NCBI GenBank assembly: GCA_964443825.1 | Contig: CAYUEV010000020.1 | Location: forward strand, 1-29,185 | DNA: 29,185 nt | Direction of reading: 5' to 3' | DNA from: UBA1081 sp964443825 | GTDB lineage: Bacteria; Bacillota; Clostridia; Oscillospirales; Acutalibacteraceae | Part shown: one piece after another, positions 1 through 7,196 of the stretch | Layout of the letters: every line of letters begins with the position of its first letter | Numbering within the stretch: position 1 is the stretch's first letter | Made by a program: the position numbers and the translations under genes | The notes under the pieces: generated by a model | What the model saw: the letters and a program-made list of their open reading frames with translations, nothing else | Database searches by the model: none | Told to the model about the DNA's origin: nothing

Positions 1-55
1 ATTTTAACACATCTAAAACGTAATTGTCAATAGCAAAATAAAATATTTTAGGCTC

Positions 56-301
56 GTAAATTCCCAAAGTAACTTCCACAGTGGAAAATGAAGTGGAATT
101 TAACATGGGAGAGATTTTATAGTAGAATTTAGTCTGGGAAATCGCCTTCTCAGGCTTGTTTGCCATACATATTTACAGTAACTAAGGGTATATTTGTAAG
201 CTTCTTTATAAAATAATCTATATTTCTCAATGTTAATTCCGCCAATTTCCCATAGTAAAATCAAGCTTTGTCCAACTGTGGAAGTTAGTCTGGGAGTTTA
301 C
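56..301. mobile_element. MITE-like element with imperfect terminal inverted repeats
   Basis: The ends at 56-82 and 275-301 are inverted repeats: 24 of 27 positions match, starting GTAAA(T/C)TCCCA and ending ACTTCCACAGT. The interior is AT-rich, has no ORF of note, and sits next to a distinctly GC-rich spacer. An 11-mer, TTAGTCTGGGA, occurs in direct orientation at 129-139 and 285-295, and related TGGGA motifs occur near 106 and, inverted, near 248. This is the shape of a small non-autonomous transposable element or an intergenic palindromic repeat. I could not identify a convincing target-site duplication or name an IS family. Confidence 0.5.
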
Positions 302-560
302 GGTTAAAATTTCGCGCGGCGCGGATTTGTCAACGACGCGTTACAAAAATCAGACCAAAAACCTCGCCGGAGAAGGCGGCGTCAAGTAAGCGTTTTTTAA
401 TTAACCCGACCGCTTTAACGGCAATTTATCGACAATCGCTCACTTTAGCGTTTTTGTGCCGCAAGGGCTATATCCGGCTTAACATGGCGGGATTTCGTTT
501 ATTACTAAAACGCAGGCGGATTCGATTAGCGGGCTTCTTTTTGTTTTTTTTGAAAAATAC
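302..560. other. Intergenic spacer without a recognisable gene
   Basis: This is GC-rich sequence between the repeat element and the promoter of the first gene. No frame gives a credible protein with a ribosome binding site. Small GC hairpins are possible, such as the one around 373-386 followed by a T run near 396, but none is a convincing terminator. It may contain the end of a transcript that starts off the left edge. Confidence 0.4.
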
Positions 561-561
561 G

Positions 562-590
562 TTGCGGTTTTTCCTTATTTATGATAAAAT
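562..590 (+). promoter_or_regulatory. Promoter for the phosphodiesterase gene
   Basis: A -35 TTGCGG (562-567) and a -10 TAAAAT (585-590) are separated by 17 bp, with a TGn extension (582-584) before the -10. It lies about 130 bp before the start codon, leaving a fairly long, GC-rich 5' leader of unknown function. Confidence 0.55.
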
Positions 591-720
591 AATAATGGGG
601 TTGGTTTGACGTCTCAAGATCACAAGGCCGATTTCGCTTGTTCCGCCGCGCGACCCGTTCGCGGATTGCGCGCGCTTTGGGAGCCGACCGATTAAAGTAT
701 TTTCAAAGGAAGAGATTTTA

Positions 721-1599
721 ATGGCGAAAGAAAAAAAGAAAGAGAAGAAAAAGGGCGGGGCTTTAAAGATAGTTCTGATCCTTCTCGCCGTAATTTTGGC
801 CGTAACCGCTTGCGTCGGAGCCGTTTTTGTCAAGAGATACAGAACCGCGGGAGAGTTCACGGTTCTAAAAGCTTCCGAAATAGTCGATCGCGACGTTACT
901 TTAGTCGCTCACAGGGGCTTTAGAGCCGTCGCTCCAGAAAATACCGCGCCCGCTTTTGAACAGGCGGGGCTGGCGGGTTTTGACGGCGCGGAGTGCGACG
1001 TTTACATGACAAGCGACGGCGTCTGGGTGATAAGCCACGACCCTAATATGTTTAAAATGTCCGGCAATCTCTCCTCGATTGAGTCGAGTTCTTTGGCCGA
1101 ACTTAAGGAAATCGTATTCGATTACGGCTCAAATATCGAGGATTACCCCGACGTCGGGATATGCGCTTTCGACGAATATCTGGAAATCTGCAAAAAATAC
1201 GATATGTTTCCCGTAATTGAGCTTAAGAGCGATAAAAATACCGAGCGCTTCGATACGCTGATACAGTCTCTTGAAAAATATGAACTTTCAGATAAGGCGG
1301 TTTTTATCTCTTTTAATCTTGAAAACCTCAAAAAAATGAGAGCGCTCTCCGACGCTCCGCTGTATTATCTTGTGAACGATATAGACGACGAGGCCATAAA
1401 CGACGCGCTTTCCTTAGGCGGGAAATGCGGGATTGATTTTAAAGGTTCGACAGAGGAAGAGAATCTCGGCGAAATGATAGACAAGTGCGTAGAAAAGGGA
1501 TTGCTTTTGGGCGCGTGGACAATAGACGATCCGGAAATTTACAAAAAGCTCGTGAATCTCAACGTGACGCTGATTACGACGGACTGCGTAACACACTGA
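721..1599 (+). CDS. ugpQ: Membrane-anchored glycerophosphodiester phosphodiesterase family protein
   Basis: This protein is predicted to hydrolyse glycerophosphodiesters to glycerol-3-phosphate and an alcohol. A lysine-rich cytoplasmic start (1-13) is followed by one membrane segment (about 15-38), so the catalytic domain (about 58-292) is probably outside the cell. The GDPD signature is intact: VAHRG at 62-66 (H64), PENT at 72-75, the E91/D93 metal pair in GAECDVYMTSDG, and SHDP at 105-108 (H106). IELKSDK lies further on. The start has a good Shine-Dalgarno site (AAGGAAGAG). A terminator follows, so it is probably a single-gene unit. The symbol is by family; the membrane anchor sets it apart from cytosolic UgpQ, and lipid or teichoic-acid turnover products are possible substrates (inference). 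Confidence 0.88.
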   Translation: MAKEKKKEKKKGGALKIVLILLAVILAVTACVGAVFVKRYRTAGEFTVLKASEIVDRDVTLVAHRGFRAVAPENTAPAFEQAGLAGFDGAECDVYMTSDGVWVISHDPNMFKMSGNLSSIESSSLAELKEIVFDYGSNIEDYPDVGICAFDEYLEICKKYDMFPVIELKSDKNTERFDTLIQSLEKYELSDKAVFISFNLENLKKMRALSDAPLYYLVNDIDDEAINDALSLGGKCGIDFKGSTEEENLGEMIDKCVEKGLLLGAWTIDDPEIYKKLVNLNVTLITTDCVTH

Positions 1600-1616
1600 T
1601 TTTAAACTTTCGCCCG

Positions 1617-1650
1617 CGCCGCCGTTTTATACAAGCGGCGGTTCGGTTTT
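1617..1650 (+). terminator. Probable terminator after the phosphodiesterase gene
   Basis: CCGCCG (1619-1624) pairs with CGGCGG (1636-1641) around an 11-base loop and is followed by T-rich sequence. The T tract is interrupted, so termination may be partial. Confidence 0.5.
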
Positions 1651-1723
1651 CCGTTTTCGCCAATTTTGAAAAGCGGCTTAGGTTTAAGCAAACTTACAAA
1701 AGAGAAAAGCGGAGGAGATTAAA

Positions 1724-2353
1724 ATGTATTTTGAGTACGGACGAAAGGAAACCGAGTATTTAAAAAACCGCGATAAAAAATTAGGGGAAGTTATAGATAA
1801 GGTCGGGCATATCTACAGAGAAGTCGATAGCGATATTTTCTCGTCGATTGTTCGTCAAATAGCGAGTCAGCAAATTTCAATGAAGGCGTCGGAATCTCTT
1901 TTAAAAAGAATCGACGATAAATTGGGGACGATTACGCCCGAAAAGCTCATTAAAACGGGCAGAGAAGGGATAAAATCTTTCGGCATGACTTACAGAAAAG
2001 CCGATTATATACTGGAGCTTTCCGAAAAAGTTCAAAACAGCGAGTTTAACGTTAAGACGCTTTTAAGTATGACCGACGCGGAGGCGGAGAGAGAACTCGT
2101 TTCCCTAAAGGGCGTGGGGATCTGGACCGCCGAGATGATTCTTATATTTTCCCTCAAAAGACCCGATATTTTAAGTTACGGCGACCTGGGCATTTTGCGC
2201 GGAATGAGAATGGTATATAACCTTAAAAAAATCGACAAACGGGATTTTGAAATTATCGGCAATCGTCTTTCGCCTTATCGCACCGTAGCGAGCCTTTATT
2301 TTTGGGAGGCGTCGGGAGGAGCGGTTCCGGGACTGCGGGATCCCGCGGATTAA
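1724..2353 (+). CDS. DNA-3-methyladenine glycosylase, AlkA/HhH-GPD family
   Basis: This is a base-excision repair glycosylase expected to remove alkylated purines from DNA. The 209-residue protein is the compact HhH-GPD type, without the N-terminal TBP-like domain of E. coli AlkA. The helix-hairpin-helix is LKGVGIWTAEM (about 128-138). The catalytic aspartate is in SYGDLGI (D154), at the position of AlkA Asp238. The region around IVRQIASQQIS (42-52) also matches the family. A strong Shine-Dalgarno (GGAGGAG) precedes the ATG. It sits in the short gap between the phosphodiesterase and the prfA operon, with its own weak or read-through transcription. The substrate range cannot be read from sequence. 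Confidence 0.88.
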   Translation: MYFEYGRKETEYLKNRDKKLGEVIDKVGHIYREVDSDIFSSIVRQIASQQISMKASESLLKRIDDKLGTITPEKLIKTGREGIKSFGMTYRKADYILELSEKVQNSEFNVKTLLSMTDAEAERELVSLKGVGIWTAEMILIFSLKRPDILSYGDLGILRGMRMVYNLKKIDKRDFEIIGNRLSPYRTVASLYFWEASGGAVPGLRDPAD

Positions 2354-2375
2354 GTTTAAAGCGGCCCCGGCAATA

Positions 2376-2404
2376 TTGAAATAAACTAAAAAACATGTTA
2401 CAAT
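2376..2404 (+). promoter_or_regulatory. Promoter of the prfA-sua5/coaE operon
   Basis: TTGAAA (2376-2381) and TACAAT (2399-2404) are 17 bp apart, with TGT immediately before the -10 (extended -10). It is 27 bp before the prfA start. Confidence 0.7.
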
Positions 2405-2431
2405 AGAGAAAATATCCCTCGCGGTGATTTT

Positions 2432-3505
2432 ATGATAGAAAAACTTGAGAGCGTCCAAAAACGTTATGATGAAATCGAAGCCCTTTTGTGGGGCGGGGAC
2501 GCGGGTTCGGACGTGGAAAAATATACCGCTCTGTTAAAAGAGCAGAAATCGCTTCTCCCCATAGTCGAAAAATTTAAAGAGTATAAAGACGCTCTAAACC
2601 GCCTGAGCGCCGCCGAAGAGGAGCTTAAGTCGGGCGACCTTGATAAAGAGCTTAAAGAACTGGCGCAGGAGGAAATGAACGAGGCCAAAAGGCAAATCGA
2701 CGAAACGGAACAGGAACTTAAAATTCTCCTTCTTCCAAAAGATCCCAACGACGACAGGAACGTCATAGTCGAGATAAGAGGCGGCGCCGGGGGAGAGGAG
2801 AGCGCCCTTTTCGCGTATGATCTGTTTAGAATGTACTCGATGTACGCCGAGCGCAAAAACTTTAAAATCGAAGTGTTGAACATAAACGAAACGGAACTCG
2901 GCGGCGTCAAGGAAATAAGCTTTATGGTGGTGGGCGACGGCGCGTATTCGCGGTTTAAATTCGAAAGCGGCGTTCACCGCGTCCAAAGAGTGCCTGAAAC
3001 GGAGTCGGGCGGCAGAATCCACACGTCCACCGTAACGGTCGCCGTCCTGCCCGAGGCGGAAGAAGTCGAGTTTCATCTCGACCCCGCCGATTTGATATTT
3101 GAAACATACAGAGCGAGCGGAGCGGGCGGGCAAAAAGTCAATAAAACGTCGTCCGCCGTAAGAGTAATACACGTCCCGACGGGTACCGTAGTCGAATGTC
3201 AGGTTGAGAGAAGTCAGTACCAAAACAAAGACAGAGCCGTAGAGCTTTTAAGGTCGAGGCTTTATAACGAAGAATGCCGCAAACAGCGGGAGGCTATCGA
3301 CAGCGAGCGTCACAGCCAGGTCGGCACGGGCGACAGAAGCGAGAGAATCAGGACTTACAATTACCCTCAGGGAAGAGTTACGGATCACAGAATAGGATTA
3401 ACTCTTTACAAACTCGATTCCATATTAAACGGCGACCTTGACGAGATAATAGACGCTCTTATCACCGCCGACACGGCGAAAAAACTTTCCGAAGGCTCAA
3501 ATTAA
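2432..3505 (+). CDS. prfA: Peptide chain release factor 1
   Basis: RF1 recognises UAA and UAG stop codons in the ribosomal A site and triggers release of the finished protein. The 357 residues match the family length. Visible are an N-terminal coiled-coil domain (1-100), the GAGGEES segment (118-124), the tripeptide anticodon PET in QRVPETESGGRIHTS (188-190), which is the RF1 form rather than the RF2 SPF, and the catalytic GGQ loop (232-234) in SGAGGQKVNKT. The gene is followed by the Sua5/CoaE fusion with one base between stop and start, so the two are translationally close. Confidence 0.97.
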   Translation: MIEKLESVQKRYDEIEALLWGGDAGSDVEKYTALLKEQKSLLPIVEKFKEYKDALNRLSAAEEELKSGDLDKELKELAQEEMNEAKRQIDETEQELKILLLPKDPNDDRNVIVEIRGGAGGEESALFAYDLFRMYSMYAERKNFKIEVLNINETELGGVKEISFMVVGDGAYSRFKFESGVHRVQRVPETESGGRIHTSTVTVAVLPEAEEVEFHLDPADLIFETYRASGAGGQKVNKTSSAVRVIHVPTGTVVECQVERSQYQNKDRAVELLRSRLYNEECRKQREAIDSERHSQVGTGDRSERIRTYNYPQGRVTDHRIGLTLYKLDSILNGDLDEIIDALITADTAKKLSEGSN

Positions 3506-3506
3506 A

Positions 3507-5153
3507 ATGATTGACACTTTAAAACTCACCGCGAAAGACCCGGAAAAAGATATAGAAGACATAAAAACCGCCGCCGATATAATTTTAAACGGCGGCGTCG
3601 TCGCGATTCCCACCGAAACGGTTTACGGGCTCGCCGCCGACGCTTTTAACGAAGAAGCCGTTAAAAAAATATTCGACGCGAAAGGCCGGCCTGCCGACAA
3701 TCCCTTAATCGTTCATATTTCCGATTTCAGCGAAATTTACTCTGTAGCGTCCGTCGTCCCCGAGAGCGCTAAAAAATTAGCCGAAAAATTCTGGCCCGGG
3801 CCTCTTACGATAGTTCTCCCAAAGTCTAAAAATATCCCTTACGTTACGAGCGGCGGGCTTGACACGGTGGCGGTGAGAACGCCCTCCAATAAGGCGGCTT
3901 TAAAAATAATAGAACTTTCCCGCCCTTTGGCCGCCCCCTCCGCCAATATTTCGGGTTTTCCAAGTCCCACGACGTTCGGAGCGGTTCTCGACGATATGTT
4001 TGGAAGAGTAGACGCCGTATGCGACGGCGGCGACTGTTTGGTGGGAGTGGAGTCCACGGTAATTTCTCTCGCGGGGGAAACGCCGACGCTGCTTCGCCCC
4101 GGTAAGATAACGGTAAGCGACTTAGAGAGCGTACTGGGAAAAATAGACGTGTCGAGCGCCGTTTTAAACCCTTTAAAAGAGGGTGAAAAAGCCTCTTCCC
4201 CGGGAATGAAGTATAAGCACTATTCCCCAAAGGCCGATATAACCGTGTTTAAAGGCGGTTTTCCGGGGTACTTAAGGTATTTAAAAACCGAGGAAGGGAG
4301 GCATTTTGACGGCTGCTTATGCTTTACGGGCGAAGAAAAGTATTTATCTCGGAAAAAAACGGCCGTAATGGGTCTGGAAAGCGACCCTATGTCGCAGGCC
4401 AACAGGCTTTTTTCATCCTTAAGGGAACTTGACGAAACGGGCGCTTTAAACGTCCTGGCGCGAAATCCCTCAAAAGACGGGGTTGGCCTCGCAGTGTGCA
4501 ACAGGCTCTACAGAGCGGCGGGGTTTAAGTTTATAGACAGAGAAAACCGCGCCGTTATAGGTCTTACGGGCCCTACGGGAGCGGGGAAAACTTTTGCGGC
4601 CGATTATTTAAAATCAAAAGGATTTTATATCTCCGATACCGATAAAATCTCAAGAGACATAATAAAAAAAGACGGTTCGGTTCTGAGCCGCCTAAAAGAG
4701 AATTTCGGGAACGACATTGTGGATTCCGAAGGGAATTTAAAAAGAGGCGTTTTGGCTAAAAAAGCCTTTAAAACGAGAGAGTCTACGGAACTTTTAAATT
4801 CAATCACTCACCCCGAGATCGTAAAAATATCTTTAAATATGTGCGAAAAAGCTCTCGACAGCGGCTTTAGAGGAGCCGTAATCGACGCGCCTCTTCTCTT
4901 TGAAAGCGGAGTCGACAGATTTTGCGACGCCGTTATAGCGGTTACGGCGCCTTTTGAAGTAAGGCTTAAAAGAATAATGGAGCGCGACGATATTACGAAA
5001 GAAAAAGCTCTGCTTCGTATGAGCGCTCAGCAAAACGACGATTTCTACACAGAAAAATCCGATTTTAACATAAAATCATACGGCGACTTTGACGTTCCAA
5101 AGCAAATTGACGAAGCGATAGACGGAATATTTTTTAAAAATCGCGGCGGTTAA
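3507..5153 (+). CDS. Fusion of threonylcarbamoyl-AMP synthase (TsaC/Sua5) and dephospho-CoA kinase (CoaE)
   Basis: Two enzymes lie in one uninterrupted 548-residue frame. Residues 20-205 are a YrdC/TsaC domain (PTETVYGLA at 35-43, KGRPADNPLIVH at 59-70, APSANISG near 143-150), which makes threonylcarbamoyl-AMP for tRNA t6A. Residues about 230-340 are the Sua5 C-terminal domain, with the linker motif SPGMKYKHYSP (231-241). Residues about 348-548 are a CoaE kinase, the last step of coenzyme A synthesis: P-loop GPTGAGKT (355-362), the DTDKISRDI helix, and DAPLLFESG. There is no internal stop, no gap and no start with a good Shine-Dalgarno between the domains. prfA next to Sua5 is a common arrangement; the covalent CoaE domain is not one I know as standard. 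Confidence 0.9.
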   Translation: MIDTLKLTAKDPEKDIEDIKTAADIILNGGVVAIPTETVYGLAADAFNEEAVKKIFDAKGRPADNPLIVHISDFSEIYSVASVVPESAKKLAEKFWPGPLTIVLPKSKNIPYVTSGGLDTVAVRTPSNKAALKIIELSRPLAAPSANISGFPSPTTFGAVLDDMFGRVDAVCDGGDCLVGVESTVISLAGETPTLLRPGKITVSDLESVLGKIDVSSAVLNPLKEGEKASSPGMKYKHYSPKADITVFKGGFPGYLRYLKTEEGRHFDGCLCFTGEEKYLSRKKTAVMGLESDPMSQANRLFSSLRELDETGALNVLARNPSKDGVGLAVCNRLYRAAGFKFIDRENRAVIGLTGPTGAGKTFAADYLKSKGFYISDTDKISRDIIKKDGSVLSRLKENFGNDIVDSEGNLKRGVLAKKAFKTRESTELLNSITHPEIVKISLNMCEKALDSGFRGAVIDAPLLFESGVDRFCDAVIAVTAPFEVRLKRIMERDDITKEKALLRMSAQQNDDFYTEKSDFNIKSYGDFDVPKQIDEAIDGIFFKNRGG

Positions 5154-5154
5154 A

Positions 5155-6243
5155 TTATTGTTTTTCGTTAATAAACACTCTAAAAAGCGGCAGACACGTA
5201 CTGAAGAATTTTTTGTAAGATTCGCAGTAGTCGCCGCTTATTCTCGTCCTTTTGCACCCCCCGGCGCGGCATATGGGGAACAATTTGCAGCTTTTGCATT
5301 TACCCGGGATAATTAAGCTCTCCTTTATAAAATCGACGGCCGTTTTGGAGCCGGCCATTTTATAAAAATCGTCGTCTTTAACGTTCCCCAGCAGATATTC
5401 GTCGGTGCAGTAGAAATCGCAGGGGTAAATATTCCCGTTGGACTCGGATACGAACTGATGAGAGCAGCGTCCCTCTATCCCGCACTGCTCCGTCTTTTGT
5501 CCTAAATAGAGCCTTACCCAGTTGTCAAACTGCCTGACGCTGATATAATTCCCGCGAGCGTAGTCTTTTACGTAAAGACCGAATATTTTAATAAGAAAGT
5601 CGGCGTACTGTTCAGGGGTCATGTAAAGTTCGCTCTGTTCGTTACTCCCAAACGGCCTTAAACACGGGATAAACTGTATATACCTAAAGCCCTTCGACTT
5701 AAAAAAATTGTAAATCCTCTCGGCGTTTTCGGCGCAATAGCCCGTAAGGACGGCAAGTATATTGAACTGCGCGCCTCGGTCTTTTAAAATCTTGGCCGCC
5801 GACATAATTTTATAAAAAGAATTTTCGCCGGAAGGCTTTTTTCTGAACTTATTGCCGTCAAGATCCCCGTCGAGGCTTAAACCCGTTAAAAAGTTGTTTT
5901 TTCTTAAAAAGTCCGCCCATTTGGAATCTACAGCCATGCCGTTGGTTTGAATGGAATAAAAAACGGGGCTGTTGTAAATGTTTTTTTCTTTTACTGTTTT
6001 TGTGAAAAACTCAAAAAACGGAAGTCCCGCGAGAGTGGGCTCGCCGCCTTGGAAAGCGAAAGCTATGGGCGCGCCTTTCGCGAAATCGAACGATTTTTCA
6101 ATCAGCGTCTCGGCGGTATCGTAATTCATAACGCCAAAGCCCAAACGCTCCCTGTGTTCCGATACGTCTTTATAAAAACAGTACTCGCACGAGAGATTGC
6201 AAAGGGATGAGGCGGGTTTAATCATAAGCGATAATGGCGGCAT
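5155..6243 (-). CDS. Radical SAM/SPASM protein, anaerobic sulfatase-maturating enzyme-like
   Basis: The product resembles anSME enzymes, which oxidise a Cys or Ser of sulfatases to formylglycine using S-adenosylmethionine and Fe-S clusters. The start MIKPASSLCNLSCEYCFYKD has the radical SAM cysteines C15, C19 and C22 in the typical anSME context. QGGEPT follows (65-70). The C-terminus has a Cys-rich SPASM region (CGIEGRCSHQF, YPCDFYC, CKSCKLFPICRAGGC) for two auxiliary clusters. It overlaps nothing but starts only 4 bp after the PflX-like gene, so they form an operon. Its stop abuts that of the Sua5/CoaE gene, leaving no room for a terminator. No sulfatase lies in the window, so the substrate is not shown; a related peptide-modifying role is possible. 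Confidence 0.82.
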   Translation of the reverse strand: MPPLSLMIKPASSLCNLSCEYCFYKDVSEHRERLGFGVMNYDTAETLIEKSFDFAKGAPIAFAFQGGEPTLAGLPFFEFFTKTVKEKNIYNSPVFYSIQTNGMAVDSKWADFLRKNNFLTGLSLDGDLDGNKFRKKPSGENSFYKIMSAAKILKDRGAQFNILAVLTGYCAENAERIYNFFKSKGFRYIQFIPCLRPFGSNEQSELYMTPEQYADFLIKIFGLYVKDYARGNYISVRQFDNWVRLYLGQKTEQCGIEGRCSHQFVSESNGNIYPCDFYCTDEYLLGNVKDDDFYKMAGSKTAVDFIKESLIIPGKCKSCKLFPICRAGGCKRTRISGDYCESYKKFFSTCLPLFRVFINEKQ

Positions 6244-6247
6244 AACA

Positions 6248-7126
6248 TCACCGTAAAACTCCGCTCAAATCAAAGGGCGGAACATATTTTTCGTCCTGGG
6301 AGGACAAGTCCTGTAAATATACGTTTTTAAGTCCCGAAAGATATAAATAATCTAAAGCTCTGTCGTATTCTTCCTTTGTGACTTTTTTTAAAAGTTCGGG
6401 GAAGCGTTCGCACTTTCCGTTCGGGGTATATTGGCTCATTAAACTGAAAATAACGTCGTCATGAAACTCGTTTGACACAAAATCTATAACGTCGAGCGTG
6501 TTATCAAGCAGCCCCGGGAGCATAAGGTGGCGGATAATAACGCCCTTTTCCATAACGCCGTTTGAGTCGAGTTTAAACTTCCCGGTGATTTTATACATTT
6601 CCTTAACGGCGTTTTTGGCGACTTCGGGGTAATCCCTGGCGCGGGAATATTTTAACGAAAGCCCGGGGTTTAAATATTTTAGGTCGGGCATGAAAATTGA
6701 TATTTTCCCGGAAAATTTTCTTATCGTTTCGGTCTTTTCGTACCCGCCGCAGTTATAAACGAAAGGAATGGAAATATTAACGTCGAGAGACTCTAAAATT
6801 TTATCGCTGAAGTGAGTGGGGGTGACCAAGTTAATGTTGTGAACGCCCAGCCGCTCCAGCTCCTTGTAAATTTCCTTAAGCCTTTCGACCGTAATTTCAG
6901 CCCCGTAAAACTCATGGCTTACCTTAAAATTTTGACAGTAGACGCATTTTAAATTGCACCCGCTGAAAAATACCGTTCCAGAGCCTCTTATTCCGCTGAT
7001 CGGCGGCTCTTCCCAGTAGTGAACGCCCGCTCTCGCGACTTTAATTTTATCTCCCGCCCGGCAAAAGCCTTTTTTATATTTTCTGTCCGCGCCGCAGTTT
7101 TTAGGACAGAGATAGCATTTGGACAT
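6248..7126 (-). CDS. Radical SAM protein, PflX/PflA-like
   Basis: The 292-residue protein has the radical SAM motif FSGCNLKCVYCQNF (C57, C61, C64). It is preceded by a Cys-containing N-terminal segment (C4, C7, C11, C22) in the pattern C-x2-C-x3-C seen in the PflX group (COG1313), relatives of pyruvate formate-lyase activating enzyme. Other family features are NINLVTPTHF, YNCGGYE and MPDLKY. No glycyl radical enzyme is near, and the physiological substrate of PflX proteins is not established to my knowledge. It lies 4 bp upstream of the anSME-like gene, downstream of the foldase operon and a hairpin. Confidence 0.82.
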   Translation of the reverse strand: MSKCYLCPKNCGADRKYKKGFCRAGDKIKVARAGVHYWEEPPISGIRGSGTVFFSGCNLKCVYCQNFKVSHEFYGAEITVERLKEIYKELERLGVHNINLVTPTHFSDKILESLDVNISIPFVYNCGGYEKTETIRKFSGKISIFMPDLKYLNPGLSLKYSRARDYPEVAKNAVKEMYKITGKFKLDSNGVMEKGVIIRHLMLPGLLDNTLDVIDFVSNEFHDDVIFSLMSQYTPNGKCERFPELLKKVTKEEYDRALDYLYLSGLKNVYLQDLSSQDEKYVPPFDLSGVLR

Positions 7127-7148
7127 AATTTAAATTCCGCTATAAAAC

Positions 7149-7180
7149 AAGCTTAACCCTGAAAGTTCAAGGTTAAGCTT
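7149..7180 (-). terminator. Hairpin between the foldase gene and the radical SAM pair
   Basis: AAGCTTAACC (7149-7158) pairs perfectly with GGTTAAGCTT (7171-7180) across a 12-base loop. Read on the minus strand, the stem is followed by GTTTTAT, a short U run. The plus-strand side has a longer T-rich tail, but no plus-strand gene ends here. It probably gives partial termination between the two minus-strand groups. Confidence 0.6.
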
Positions 7181-7196
7181 TAATTTTATTTTATTG

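Noticed and set aside
579..860. Minus-strand 93-residue frame at the phosphodiesterase start
   Set aside because: Antisense of the promoter, leader and Lys-rich N-terminus; no Shine-Dalgarno context.
1485..1763. Plus-strand frame spanning the end of the phosphodiesterase and the AlkA start
   Set aside because: Overlaps two real genes and a terminator; very Arg-rich shadow translation.
2594..3223. 209-residue minus-strand frame inside prfA
   Set aside because: Antisense to a clearly conserved gene; no recognisable protein features.
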